A stretch of DNA of 7,788 nt, from the NCBI GenBank assembly GCA_902805985.1, contig CADCUW010000084.1, positions 1-7,788 on the forward strand, in the 5' to 3' direction. The notes under the pieces are model-generated. The model was not told where the DNA came from. It ran no database searches and saw only the letters and a program-made list of their open reading frames with translations. Both the position numbers and the translations under genes were made by a program. The first letter of the stretch is position 1; every line of letters starts with the position of its first letter. Shown here in pieces: positions 1 through 4,956 of the stretch. Source of the stretch: an uncultured Rubrobacteraceae bacterium. Lineage in GTDB: Bacteria; Actinomycetota; Rubrobacteria; Rubrobacterales; Rubrobacteraceae.

Positions 1-1
1 G

Positions 2-259
2 AACGCGGACGTGCTCTTCCAGTTTCTATTGGAGGCGATCCTGCTCTCCCTGATCGGGGGCGTCATAGGCGTGGCCCTGGGTGTCGCAGGATCGGCGATC
101 CTGCCCAAGATCCTGACCGACCTCCCCCCGGCCGTCGTGACGGCCAACGAGGTCGCGCTCGCCTTCGGGGTCTCCGCCCTGATAGGCGTTGTCTTCGGCG
201 TCCTTCCCGCCTACCGCTCTGCCCGCCTCCAACCCGTCGAAGCCCTACGCAGGGAGTAA
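2..259 (+). CDS. ABC transporter permease, FtsX/MacB family, C-terminal end (partial)
   Basis: Only the last 85 residues are in the window; the frame is open from base 2 and ends at TAA 257-259. Two long hydrophobic segments are seen, beginning FLLEAILLSLIGG and VALAFGVSALIGV, separated by a short loop containing TDLPPAVVTANE. The end, PAYRSARLQPVEALRRE, is the signature close of FtsX-domain permeases, where a Pro-x-x-Arg-x-Ala-Arg stretch after the last helix leads to a P(V/I)EALR tail. Proteins of this family form the membrane part of MacB/LolCDE-like exporters that use ATP-driven mechanical motion to move peptides, lipoproteins or drugs, or to activate cell-wall hydrolases. The substrate cannot be told from this fragment. 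The partner ATPase presumably lies upstream, outside the window. Confidence 0.9.
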   Translation, partial: NADVLFQFLLEAILLSLIGGVIGVALGVAGSAILPKILTDLPPAVVTANEVALAFGVSALIGVVFGVLPAYRSARLQPVEALRRE

Positions 260-547
260 GATCAACGAACCGCGAGAGAGGCCGAGGTTTCCTGGCAACG
301 TCCAGACCTCCCGAGAGGCAGCTCCCTACAAATGATCTCAAAACGAGACCCCGGAACGTTTCCCTCCAACCCCCGTAGCGCGGGCGGGTTTCAAACCCGC
401 CCGCGCACCCAAAGACCCGCCCCCACAGGAGAACGCGCGCCCGCCCTTGCGGGGAGAACCGTCTAGTGGCGGATCGGGTGCAGGGCGGAGAGCGGGGCAC
501 GGCGCTGGCGGGGCCGATGCCCGCTCCCGGCACGGAGACCCGGTAGC
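260..547. other. Non-coding region between permease and membrane protein
   Basis: No believable gene on either strand. It holds a hairpin at 284-310 (GAGGT/ACCTC plus CTGG/CCAG, loop CAACGT), a perfect palindrome at 378-406 (listed separately), and a small hairpin at 440-453 (CCCGC, loop CCTT, GCGGG). None is followed by a T-tract. The stretch 271-345 carries weak S-box-like landmarks, discussed under findings. Confidence 0.6.
378..406. repeat. Perfect GC-rich palindrome, REP-like
   Basis: Two 14-nt arms, GCGCGGGCGGGTTT (378-391) and its exact reverse complement (393-406), flank a single C. As RNA this would fold to a 13-bp stem with a 3-nt loop. There is no T-tract on either side, so it is not a classical intrinsic terminator. 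The GGGCGGGTTT-AAACCCGCCC core resembles dispersed palindromic elements found between genes in many high-GC genomes. Calling it a repeat family is inference from one copy, as no second copy is in this window. Confidence 0.6.
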
Positions 548-1117
548 GTGGAGACCTACTCCCACGCCTTCTTTACCTGGGCGCTCGCCAAGCACGGCGT
601 GAAGGCCGGGCGGGCCGCCGCCGTCGCAGGCGCCGCCGGCGCCACGCTCCCCGACCTGCCCTCCTTCGCCGGCACCGCATACTACATAGGTCCCGCCTAC
701 CTGCGGGACGGCTGGTCCTCGATGGACACCGAGGAGGTACTGCAGGCCATCTACTTCACCGGCCCGTTCGGCGGCACGGGAAGCATCCTCCACTCCGCCG
801 TGCCGGTCGTGGCGCTACTCGTCCTGTACCGGGTCTTCAAGCTGGGGAGCCGGGACCGCCGCCGGATACTCCTCTGGTTTCTCCTCGGCTGGCTCGGGCA
901 CACGGTCGCGGACTTCCTGACCCACGTGGACGACGTGCGCCCGCTCTTCTGGCCCCTCTCCGATTGGACGTGGGCGAGCCCCGTCTCCTACTACAACAGC
1001 GCCTACTACGGCCGGGAGTTCTTCCTCGCCAACCACGGCCTCATGCTGCTCACGATGCTGGTGCTGCTCGCGGCGCGCCTGCGGCGGGGCACGAGACGCG
1101 AGGACGGGGCAAGCTAG
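548..1117 (+). CDS. YdjM-like integral membrane protein, putative metal-dependent hydrolase
   Basis: This 189-residue protein starts at GTG 548, with GGAG (534-537) ten bases upstream. It has a His near the N-terminus (SHAFF, H6), a Pro-Asp after the first hydrophobic stretch (TLPDL, D36), an internal His (H82), and a compact HxxxDxxxH motif (GHTVADFLTH: H118, D122, H126). It then has a PL(F/x)WPLS-type segment. This order of His/Asp residues among about four membrane segments (roughly 20-36, 83-98, 107-124 and 164-178) fits the YdjM family, called metal-dependent hydrolases on sequence grounds and mostly uncharacterised. I infer membrane location and possible metal binding, not a substrate. 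The C-terminal tail is basic (RLRRGTRRE), so it probably faces the cytoplasm. No neighbour suggests a pathway. Confidence 0.65.
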   Translation: METYSHAFFTWALAKHGVKAGRAAAVAGAAGATLPDLPSFAGTAYYIGPAYLRDGWSSMDTEEVLQAIYFTGPFGGTGSILHSAVPVVALLVLYRVFKLGSRDRRRILLWFLLGWLGHTVADFLTHVDDVRPLFWPLSDWTWASPVSYYNSAYYGREFFLANHGLMLLTMLVLLAARLRRGTRREDGAS

Positions 1118-1142
1118 GTTCTATTCCCGACGGACGATTTGG

Positions 1143-1148
1143 TACACT
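1143..1148 (+). promoter_or_regulatory. Likely -10 element for tRNA-Ser
   Basis: TACACT matches the TAnnnT -10 pattern and lies about 15 bases before the mature tRNA 5' end, as expected with a short leader. A poor -35 candidate (TTCTAT, 1119-1124) sits 18 bases upstream. The identity of the -35 is uncertain. Confidence 0.4.
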
Positions 1149-1163
1149 CGGGGCCGTCGCCTT

Positions 1164-1254
1164 GGAGAGGTGTCCGAGTTGGCCGAAGGAGCGCGATTGG
1201 AAATCGCGTAGGCGGTGTTAAGCCGTCTCGAGGGTTCGAATCCCTCCCTCTCCG
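1164..1254 (+). tRNA. tRNA-Ser (anticodon GGA)
   Basis: The acceptor stem is GGAGAGG (1164-1170) with CCTCTCC (1247-1253) and discriminator G1254. The anticodon stem CGCGA/TCGCG (1192-1196/1204-1208) closes a 7-nt loop TTGGAAA with anticodon GGA at 1199-1201, reading UCC and UCU. A long variable arm (about 1209-1229, GGCGG paired near GCCGTC) marks it as a class II tRNA, as expected for serine. The T stem GAGGG/CCCTC (1230-1234/1242-1246) closes the loop TTCGAAT. No CCA is encoded: the sequence continues CTTTT. The 91-nt length is normal for serine tRNA. Confidence 0.97.
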
Positions 1255-1525
1255 CTTTTCCGCCCCTTAACAGCAAGAACCCGGGACCTCTGCGCACACC
1301 CGAACGCGCCCCTCGGGTCGCCGTCTGCTGCAACCGCACTGCAACACGCTCGAATACCCGTCGTCTAGGCGAGTGTCTCGTCCATCGGTAGGAGTTCCCA
1401 GGAGTTCGTATACCCTATCCTGCATGGCCCCGAGCCGGACGGGGTTAGGGACTCTCTCCGGCGCGGTGACGCATACAAGGCGGCATAAGATGCGGGGGTG
1501 GTGTACGAGTATGCGGAGCGATCCG
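1255..1525. other. Non-coding region between tRNA-Ser and the kduD-like gene
   Basis: I see no supportable gene. It holds two direct TGCAAC copies 11 bp apart (1329-1334, 1340-1345), two AGGAGTTC copies 10 bp apart (1390-1397, 1400-1407), and a two-part inverted repeat (CCCTA 1413-1417 with TAGGG 1446-1450, inside it CCCCG 1428-1432 with CGGGG 1440-1444). A small hairpin sits at the 3' end of the minus-strand gene (GCGGA 1513-1517, TCCGC 1522-1526). None has a T-tract on the minus strand, so a terminator for the operon is not certain. No duplicate of the tRNA 3' end (an att site) was found. Confidence 0.5.
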
Positions 1526-2296
1526 CTACCGTCCCAGCCAGCCGCCGTCGACGGGCAGGACCGAGCCGTGGATGAAGTCCCCCGCTGCCGAGGCTAGCAG
1601 GACCACCGCGCCCTTGAGGTCTTCTGGCTCCCCGTAGCGGCCCGCAGGTATGCGGGCTAACAGTGCCGTGGAGCGCTCCTCGTTCTCCCTGATGGCCCCG
1701 GTCAGCTCGGTCGTGTAGTAGCTCGGCGCGAGGGCGTTCACGTTTATACCGAGGGGCGCCCACTCGTTGGCGAGCGCGCGCGTGAGGTTCGCTATGCCGG
1801 CTTTGGAGGCCGCGTAGGAGGGGACGGTGATGCCGCCCTCGTAGGAGAGGACCGAGGCGGTGTTGATTATCTTCCCGCCGTCCCCCTGCTCGACGAAGCG
1901 CCGCGCGGCGGCCTGGGAGAGGTAGAAGGCCGCCGAGAGGTTCACCTGGATGACGCCCTCCCAGTCCTCCTCCCCGAACTCCAGGGCCGAATCGCGGCGG
2001 ATGATGCCCGCGTTGTTCACGAGGACGTCCAGACGGCCCATCTCCGAGACGCAATGGGCCACGATCTCGGCGGCGCCTTCCGCCTTCGTCTCCATGAGGT
2101 TCCGGTTCATGGCGTGAAAACGCCGGCCCGTGGCGGTAACTCCTTCCCCGGTCTCCTCCATCGGGGCGATGTCCAGGCCGACCACGTCCGCGCCGGCCTC
2201 GGCCAGGCCGAGCGCCATGCCGGCCCCGAGGCCGCGGGCCGCCCCGGTGACCAGGGCGACCTTGCCGTCGAGCCCGAGGTCTTCGAGGACGCCCAT
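1526..2296 (-). CDS. kduD: Short-chain dehydrogenase, KduD-like (2-deoxy-D-gluconate / 2-keto-3-deoxygluconate dehydrogenase)
   Basis: This 256-residue classical SDR has all family motifs: cofactor loop TGAARGLG (17-24), D42 at the end of the second strand (favours NAD over NADP), NNAG (94-97), and the catalytic set N119, S148, Y161 and K165 (YAASK). SYEGGITVPSYAASK and the end PVDGGWLGR are typical of KduD, which interconverts 2-dehydro-3-deoxy-D-gluconate and its 5-keto form in pectin, alginate and uronate breakdown. The length fits the family (about 250). The start is ATG at 2296, which overlaps the TGA of the upstream cupin gene (TGATG), so translation is probably coupled. The fold is certain; the exact sugar substrate is inferred, as related SDRs act on other polyols and keto acids. 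Confidence 0.85.
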   Translation of the reverse strand: MGVLEDLGLDGKVALVTGAARGLGAGMALGLAEAGADVVGLDIAPMEETGEGVTATGRRFHAMNRNLMETKAEGAAEIVAHCVSEMGRLDVLVNNAGIIRRDSALEFGEEDWEGVIQVNLSAAFYLSQAAARRFVEQGDGGKIINTASVLSYEGGITVPSYAASKAGIANLTRALANEWAPLGINVNALAPSYYTTELTGAIRENEERSTALLARIPAGRYGEPEDLKGAVVLLASAAGDFIHGSVLPVDGGWLGR

Positions 2297-2781
2297 CAGA
2301 AGCGCAGGTCCACGGGCTCGATGCCCTCCCGCTCGCAGAAGGTGAGGTAGCGGTCGAGCTTCGAGAAGACGTCGTCCTGGAGGATCAGGTTGTCCTCGTC
2401 GTCGAGGTACTGGATGACGCCCTCCAGAATAAAGAGGGTCTGCATCTCCTCCACGCCCTCGTCGACCACGAGGGTGTGTATGTCGCCGGGGGGCTCGTAG
2501 ACGAGGGTCCCTGGTCTCGCGACCCAGTCCCTCTCCAGGTAATGCCAGGAGCCCTTGGTGCAGAAGCCCATCACCTGGCCGCCGGAGTGGCGGTGCCGGT
2601 TGACCCTGCCGGAGCCCTGGACCTTGAGCAGGTTGATCCAACGCCCCGAGGTGAGGTCGAACCTCAAGGGCTTGAACCAGACCCTCTCGCCCTGCGGGAC
2701 CCAGGGGATCTCGTCCACGTTAATCGCCCGGTCCGGCAGCGCCCAGTCCTCGGTGAAGGACTTGAACCTCTCGTCGATCAT
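2296..2781 (-). CDS. Cupin-domain protein, 2,4'-dihydroxyacetophenone dioxygenase-like
   Basis: This 161-residue single-domain protein starts at ATG 2781 with a strong GGGGAGG ribosome site just upstream, preferred over an in-frame TTG at 2808 that adds nine unlikely residues. The cupin metal-site signature is present: HRH (H63, H65) and H102 within PPGDIH. The usual Glu of cupin motif 1 is Gln69 here; E83 in YLERDW could be an alternative ligand, which is inference. The segments WVPQGERVWFKPLRFD and DWVARPGTLVYEPPGD, and the end EPVDLRF, resemble DAD-type cupins, iron dioxygenases that cleave aryl ketone C-C bonds. Many relatives are uncharacterised. It heads an operon with the kduD-like gene, so an isomerase or ring-opening role in uronate catabolism is also possible. 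Confidence 0.8.
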   Translation of the reverse strand: MIDERFKSFTEDWALPDRAINVDEIPWVPQGERVWFKPLRFDLTSGRWINLLKVQGSGRVNRHRHSGGQVMGFCTKGSWHYLERDWVARPGTLVYEPPGDIHTLVVDEGVEEMQTLFILEGVIQYLDDEDNLILQDDVFSKLDRYLTFCEREGIEPVDLRF

Positions 2782-2811
2782 CGCCCGCCTCCCCGTAGAA
2801 CAGCACAAAAC

Positions 2812-2840
2812 ATCCTATGCTCCCCGGCGAACCGCGTCAA
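2812..2840 (-). promoter_or_regulatory. Sigma-70-type promoter of the cupin-kduD operon
   Basis: On the minus strand TTGACG (2840-2835) is separated by exactly 17 bp from TAGGAT (2817-2812). This is the best -35/-10 pair in the window. It predicts a start near 2805 and a leader of about 25 nt before ATG 2781. Confidence 0.7.
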
Positions 2841-2865
2841 CAATGCGTCTTTCTCTCTTCTGGTA

Positions 2866-2899
2866 GGCGGGGTGCGGCAAGCGGGTGCGTTCCCCCGCC
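2866..2899. repeat. GC-rich inverted repeat in divergent intergenic region
   Basis: GGCGGGG (2866-2872) pairs with CCCCGCC (2893-2899) across a 20-nt loop. It lies between the divergent cupin operon and glucosaminidase gene, upstream of the cupin promoter. It could be an operator or part of the glucosaminidase leader. No clear promoter for the plus-strand gene was seen; TATTGT at 2982-2987 is the best -10 but lacks a well-spaced -35. Confidence 0.3.
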
Positions 2900-3017
2900 C
2901 TCCCCGTCTCCCTCTCCCTTCTCGGAGGACGTCTTGTGTCGGGGTGTCAGAGGTCTTGCTTCCTGGGGGCGGAGGCCGCAGTATTGTGGTCCGGTCGGAG
3001 ATTCTGGAGGGGGCGGG

Positions 3018-3617
3018 ATGCGGTACGTGGGATTGGTCTTTCTGTCGGCGTTTCTGGCCCTTGGCCTGGCCTCGCACGTGCAGGCCGAATCGTTGGAGCG
3101 GGCGGGCGGCATGCGGGAGCCGGGCGAGATCCTGGGCGGCCCCCGGCACTCAAAGGCGAAGGTCGAGCGGTACGCGCGTTCGATGGACAGCACCAGGTAC
3201 ATCATGCGGACCATCCCGATCTACTACAAGATGGCCCCCCGCAGGAACATCGCCCCTGACGTGCTCATCGCCCAGGCCATGGTAGAGACCGGCTACGGCC
3301 GCTACACCGGCGACTCCAAACCCTGGAACATGGCCGGCATAAAGAAGGGCGGCGATGTGGGCGACGAGCCCCGCGACTTCGAGAAGCCCCCGACCGCCCG
3401 CGCGGGGGTCAGGATGCACATAAATCACATGGCCGCCTACACGGGCAAGAAGCCCATCGGCAAGCCCCACGACCGCTTCTACGACGCCCGCGCCGCGCAG
3501 AAGGATCGCGGGTACTGGATCCGTAACATCGGACAGCTGGGCGGCGGCATCTGGGCCACCGACACCTCCTACGACGACAAGATCCGGAACATCCTCTACG
3601 GCATGAGCCGCGCGTAG
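3018..3617 (+). CDS. Secreted glucosaminidase-domain peptidoglycan hydrolase
   Basis: This 199-residue protein starts at ATG 3018 with GGAGG (3006-3010) seven bases upstream; longer in-frame starts would hide the signal peptide. Residues 1-23 form a signal peptide (RY, then a hydrophobic core, ending HVQA before ES). The mature protein is one glucosaminidase domain (PF01832-type, FlgJ/AtlA family): IAPDVLIAQAMVETGYG carries the expected catalytic Glu (E90), followed by KPWNMAGIKKG, the usual (N)NxxGIK motif. The end, WATDTSYDDKIRNIL, matches the family's ATDxxYxxKI close. Such enzymes cleave the GlcNAc-beta-1,4-MurNAc bond of peptidoglycan. No LysM, SH3 or other wall-binding module and no membrane anchor is present, so it is probably released. 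No cysteine is present. Confidence 0.88.
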   Translation: MRYVGLVFLSAFLALGLASHVQAESLERAGGMREPGEILGGPRHSKAKVERYARSMDSTRYIMRTIPIYYKMAPRRNIAPDVLIAQAMVETGYGRYTGDSKPWNMAGIKKGGDVGDEPRDFEKPPTARAGVRMHINHMAAYTGKKPIGKPHDRFYDARAAQKDRGYWIRNIGQLGGGIWATDTSYDDKIRNILYGMSRA

Positions 3618-3674
3618 GGCACGCTGGCTGCGCCGGCTTGTCGACCGGAAGGCAGACGGGGAGATCGGGGAATC

Positions 3675-4403
3675 GTGGCGTCCGCGGAAGAGCATTACCA
3701 GAGGCTTCTCGCGCGGCACTATACCTGGATGCGTGGAGGTTTCGACTCGAAGGTCCGTGAGTACGGGAAAGTCCTGGAGGAGCTTGGGGTTTCGACCCGG
3801 CGGCGCGGAAAGGCCCTCGATCTCGGTGCCGGGTCCGGCTTCCAGACGGCGGCGCTGGCCGGGCTGGGCTTCCGGGTGGTGAGCCTGGACTCGAGCGAGA
3901 CTCTTCTGCGGGAGTTGCGCGAAAGGACGTTTGGCCGCGAGGTTCGTACCGTTCTGGGCGACATGCGAGACGTGGGAGCCTACGCGGCCGAGGGACCGTT
4001 TGAGGCGGCGGTTTGCATGGGGGATACGCTGACCCACCTGGGGTCGTTCGATGAGGTGTCTATCCTAATCGGCGACGTGCACGATGTGCTGGAAGAAGGG
4101 GGAAAGCTTGTCCTCGAGTTTCGCGACTACGCCGAGGAACTCAAGGGCGTGGACCGGGCAATACCGGTCCGGATGGACGATGACAAGATCATGATCACCT
4201 TCCTCGAATACGAGCCCCTGCACGTCAACGTACACGACGTGGTGTTTCTCAAGCAAGCGGACGGCTGGACCACGCAAAAGAGCGCCTACAAGAAGCTTCG
4301 CGTCAGCACCGAAAAGGTGATCGAGTCGCTGACGCAGACCGGTTTTCGGCTCGTCGAAGCCCGCGAGGAGAGAGGCTTCTCGGTGATCGTGGGTCGGGCG
4401 TAG
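3675..4403 (+). CDS. Class I SAM-dependent methyltransferase, substrate unknown
   Basis: This 242-residue protein starts at GTG 3675, preceded by GGGGAGA (3658-3664). It has the Rossmann methyltransferase fold: motif I ALDLGAGSGFQ (47-57) binds S-adenosylmethionine, D72 at the end of strand 2 (VVSLDSS) should bind the ribose, and GDMRDV (95-100) is the motif II/III region. AAVCMGDTLTHL and a GGKLVLEFRDY strand follow. The C-terminal half (IMITFLEYEP onward) is a beta-rich extension like that of methyltransferases acting on small molecules, for example glycine/sarcosine N-methyltransferases; this is only a family-level resemblance. By eye it uses more A/T-ending codons than its neighbours, a mild hint of separate origin. 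It sits 57 bases after the glucosaminidase gene, but no functional link is evident. Confidence 0.85.
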   Translation: MASAEEHYQRLLARHYTWMRGGFDSKVREYGKVLEELGVSTRRRGKALDLGAGSGFQTAALAGLGFRVVSLDSSETLLRELRERTFGREVRTVLGDMRDVGAYAAEGPFEAAVCMGDTLTHLGSFDEVSILIGDVHDVLEEGGKLVLEFRDYAEELKGVDRAIPVRMDDDKIMITFLEYEPLHVNVHDVVFLKQADGWTTQKSAYKKLRVSTEKVIESLTQTGFRLVEAREERGFSVIVGRA

Positions 4404-4405
4404 GC

Positions 4406-4422
4406 GCCCGCCGGTAACGGGC
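4406..4422 (+). terminator. Possible hairpin after the methyltransferase gene
   Basis: GCCCG (4406-4410) and CGGGC (4418-4422) form a 5-bp stem around a 7-nt loop three bases after the stop. No T-tract follows, so termination here is doubtful. Confidence 0.25.
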
Positions 4423-4477
4423 AGAGCCAAAGGAATTCCGTGTCCTGCCGACTCCTTTTGTTATCCGGTCCGTTTGG

Positions 4478-4483
4478 TAAACT
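4478..4483 (+). promoter_or_regulatory. Likely -10 element for SRP RNA
   Basis: TAAACT fits TAnnnT and lies a few bases before the SRP RNA 5' end. CTTTTG (4455-4460) is 17 bp upstream but is a weak -35. A start near 4486-4491 is predicted. Confidence 0.45.
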
Positions 4484-4485
4484 AG

Positions 4486-4760
4486 CCGCGCCGCGCTAAG
4501 CGGGGAGATGGCGATGCCCTGTACCTGCGATCGCCTAGCAGGGCCTAATTCCCCGCCCGAGGCGCGAACCGGGTTCGGTTGAAACCGGTGCGGCCGGCGT
4601 TGATGGCCTGGTCCCGGGCAATGGGGCCCCGCGAACCGTGTCAGGACCGGAAGGTAGCAGCACTAAGCGGGTAACCTCATGTGCTACGGGACAGCCAGGC
4701 CGGAGTCGGCGGCCGGAAGTTCGCCGGATGCGGTCGCGTCGACGGCGGGGTGCGCGGTTT
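4486..4760 (+). ncRNA. ffs: Signal recognition particle RNA, large bacterial type (with Alu domain)
   Basis: This is the RNA core of the particle that targets membrane and secreted proteins to SecYEG, together with Ffh and FtsY. The conserved Ffh-binding helix 8 is clear: GTCAGGACCGGAAGGTAGCAGC (4640-4661) with the GGAA tetraloop at 4649-4652, followed by TGTGCTACGGGACAGCC. The 5' half has the Alu domain of the long type: GCTAAGCGGGGAG near 4495, then GCCCTGTACCTGC, then CTAGCAGGGC pairing back (GCCCTG 4516-4521 with CAGGGC 4538-4543), and GGGGA 4502-4506 with TCCCC 4550-4554. The ends pair (CCGCGC 4486-4491 with GCGCGG 4752-4757). The length of about 270 nt and the layout match the Bacillus scRNA, not the short 4.5S form. 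End positions are uncertain by several bases. Confidence 0.94.
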
Positions 4761-4764
4761 TTTT
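4752..4764 (+). terminator. Intrinsic terminator of SRP RNA
   Basis: The 3' strand of the closing helix (GCGCGG, 4752-4757) is followed directly by seven Ts (4758-4764), the only such T-tract in the window. The RNA's own terminal helix appears to serve as the terminator stem. Confidence 0.6.
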
Positions 4765-4799
4765 AGGCTTCAGGTTCTAGGTTTTAGGCATCAGGGTCT
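4765..4799 (+). repeat. Five tandem degenerate 7-bp repeats (AGGYNNY-like)
   Basis: Five heptads run without gaps: AGGCTTC, AGGTTCT, AGGTTTT, AGGCATC, AGGGTCT. All share AGG at the same phase. They begin directly after the SRP RNA T-tract. The matching inverted block is at 4872-4899. Confidence 0.65.
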
Positions 4800-4819
4800 C
4801 TCGACGGGACCCGGTGCCT
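4786..4819 (+). repeat. Long imperfect hairpin after SRP RNA
   Basis: Bases 4786-4798 pair with 4808-4819: twelve pairs including one G-T, one bulged A (4793), and a 9-nt loop. The 5' arm is made of the last two heptad repeats. A T-rich stretch (TTCTTTCCTTTT) follows about ten bases later, so it could back up the SRP terminator. Confidence 0.5.
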
Positions 4820-4871
4820 GACAACGGGGTTCTTTCCTTTTGGTGCGGGGTTGGGCGGCGCTTCTCGTGCG

Positions 4872-4899
4872 CAGAACTGCAACCTGTTGCCTGATGCCT
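4872..4899 (-). repeat. Inverted block of four 7-bp repeats
   Basis: Read on the minus strand from 4899 the heptads are AGGCATC, AGGCAAC, AGGTTGC, AGTTCTG, the same phase and AGG start as the 4765-4799 block. AGGCATCAGG is identical in both blocks (4786-4795, and 4899-4890 on the minus strand). The block ends 16 bases before the dnaX -10 and so covers its expected -35 area. Confidence 0.6.
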
Positions 4900-4915
4900 C
4901 CCGCTGAGCGTCCGT

Positions 4916-4921
4916 TATACT
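4916..4921 (+). promoter_or_regulatory. Likely -10 element for dnaX
   Basis: TATACT is a near-consensus -10, 35 bases before the dnaX start, giving a leader of about 29 nt. No good -35 lies 16-18 bp upstream (GATGCC at 4893-4898 is within the repeat block); TTGCCT at 4887-4892 is too far at 23 bp. Confidence 0.5.
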
Positions 4922-4956
4922 AGTCGCGTGACTCTTTTGACCGGCAGGATCTCCTA

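Noticed and set aside
63..533. Minus-strand 156-codon frame over the permease end and intergenic region
   Set aside because: It crosses the palindrome and the real permease gene, with shadow-like composition and no family.
1121..1339. Minus-strand 72-codon frame containing a GFEPSRRLNTAYAISNRAP stretch
   Set aside because: It is the antisense of tRNA-Ser, a well-known source of false proteins of this sequence.
1329..1345. Two TGCAAC copies 11 bp apart beside tRNA-Ser, considered as integrase arm sites
   Set aside because: Only two short copies, no integrase gene and no att duplication in the window.
1267..1425. Minus-strand 52-codon frame starting MQDRVYELL
   Set aside because: Poor ribosome site, no recognisable family, and a Cys-rich tail that follows from local base composition.
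1365..2054. Minus-strand 229-codon frame overlapping the kduD-like gene
   Set aside because: It is a different frame of a clearly real SDR gene, with Arg/Gly/Pro-rich composition typical of a shadow in GC-rich DNA.
2816..3017. Possible cyclic di-AMP (ydaO-type) riboswitch upstream of the cell-wall hydrolase gene
   Set aside because: Looked for because such genes are often so controlled in actinobacteria, but the conserved core motifs are absent.
3150..4037. Minus-strand 295-codon frame opposite the glucosaminidase and methyltransferase genes
   Set aside because: It spans two well-supported plus-strand genes and the gap between them, with no domain or ribosome site.
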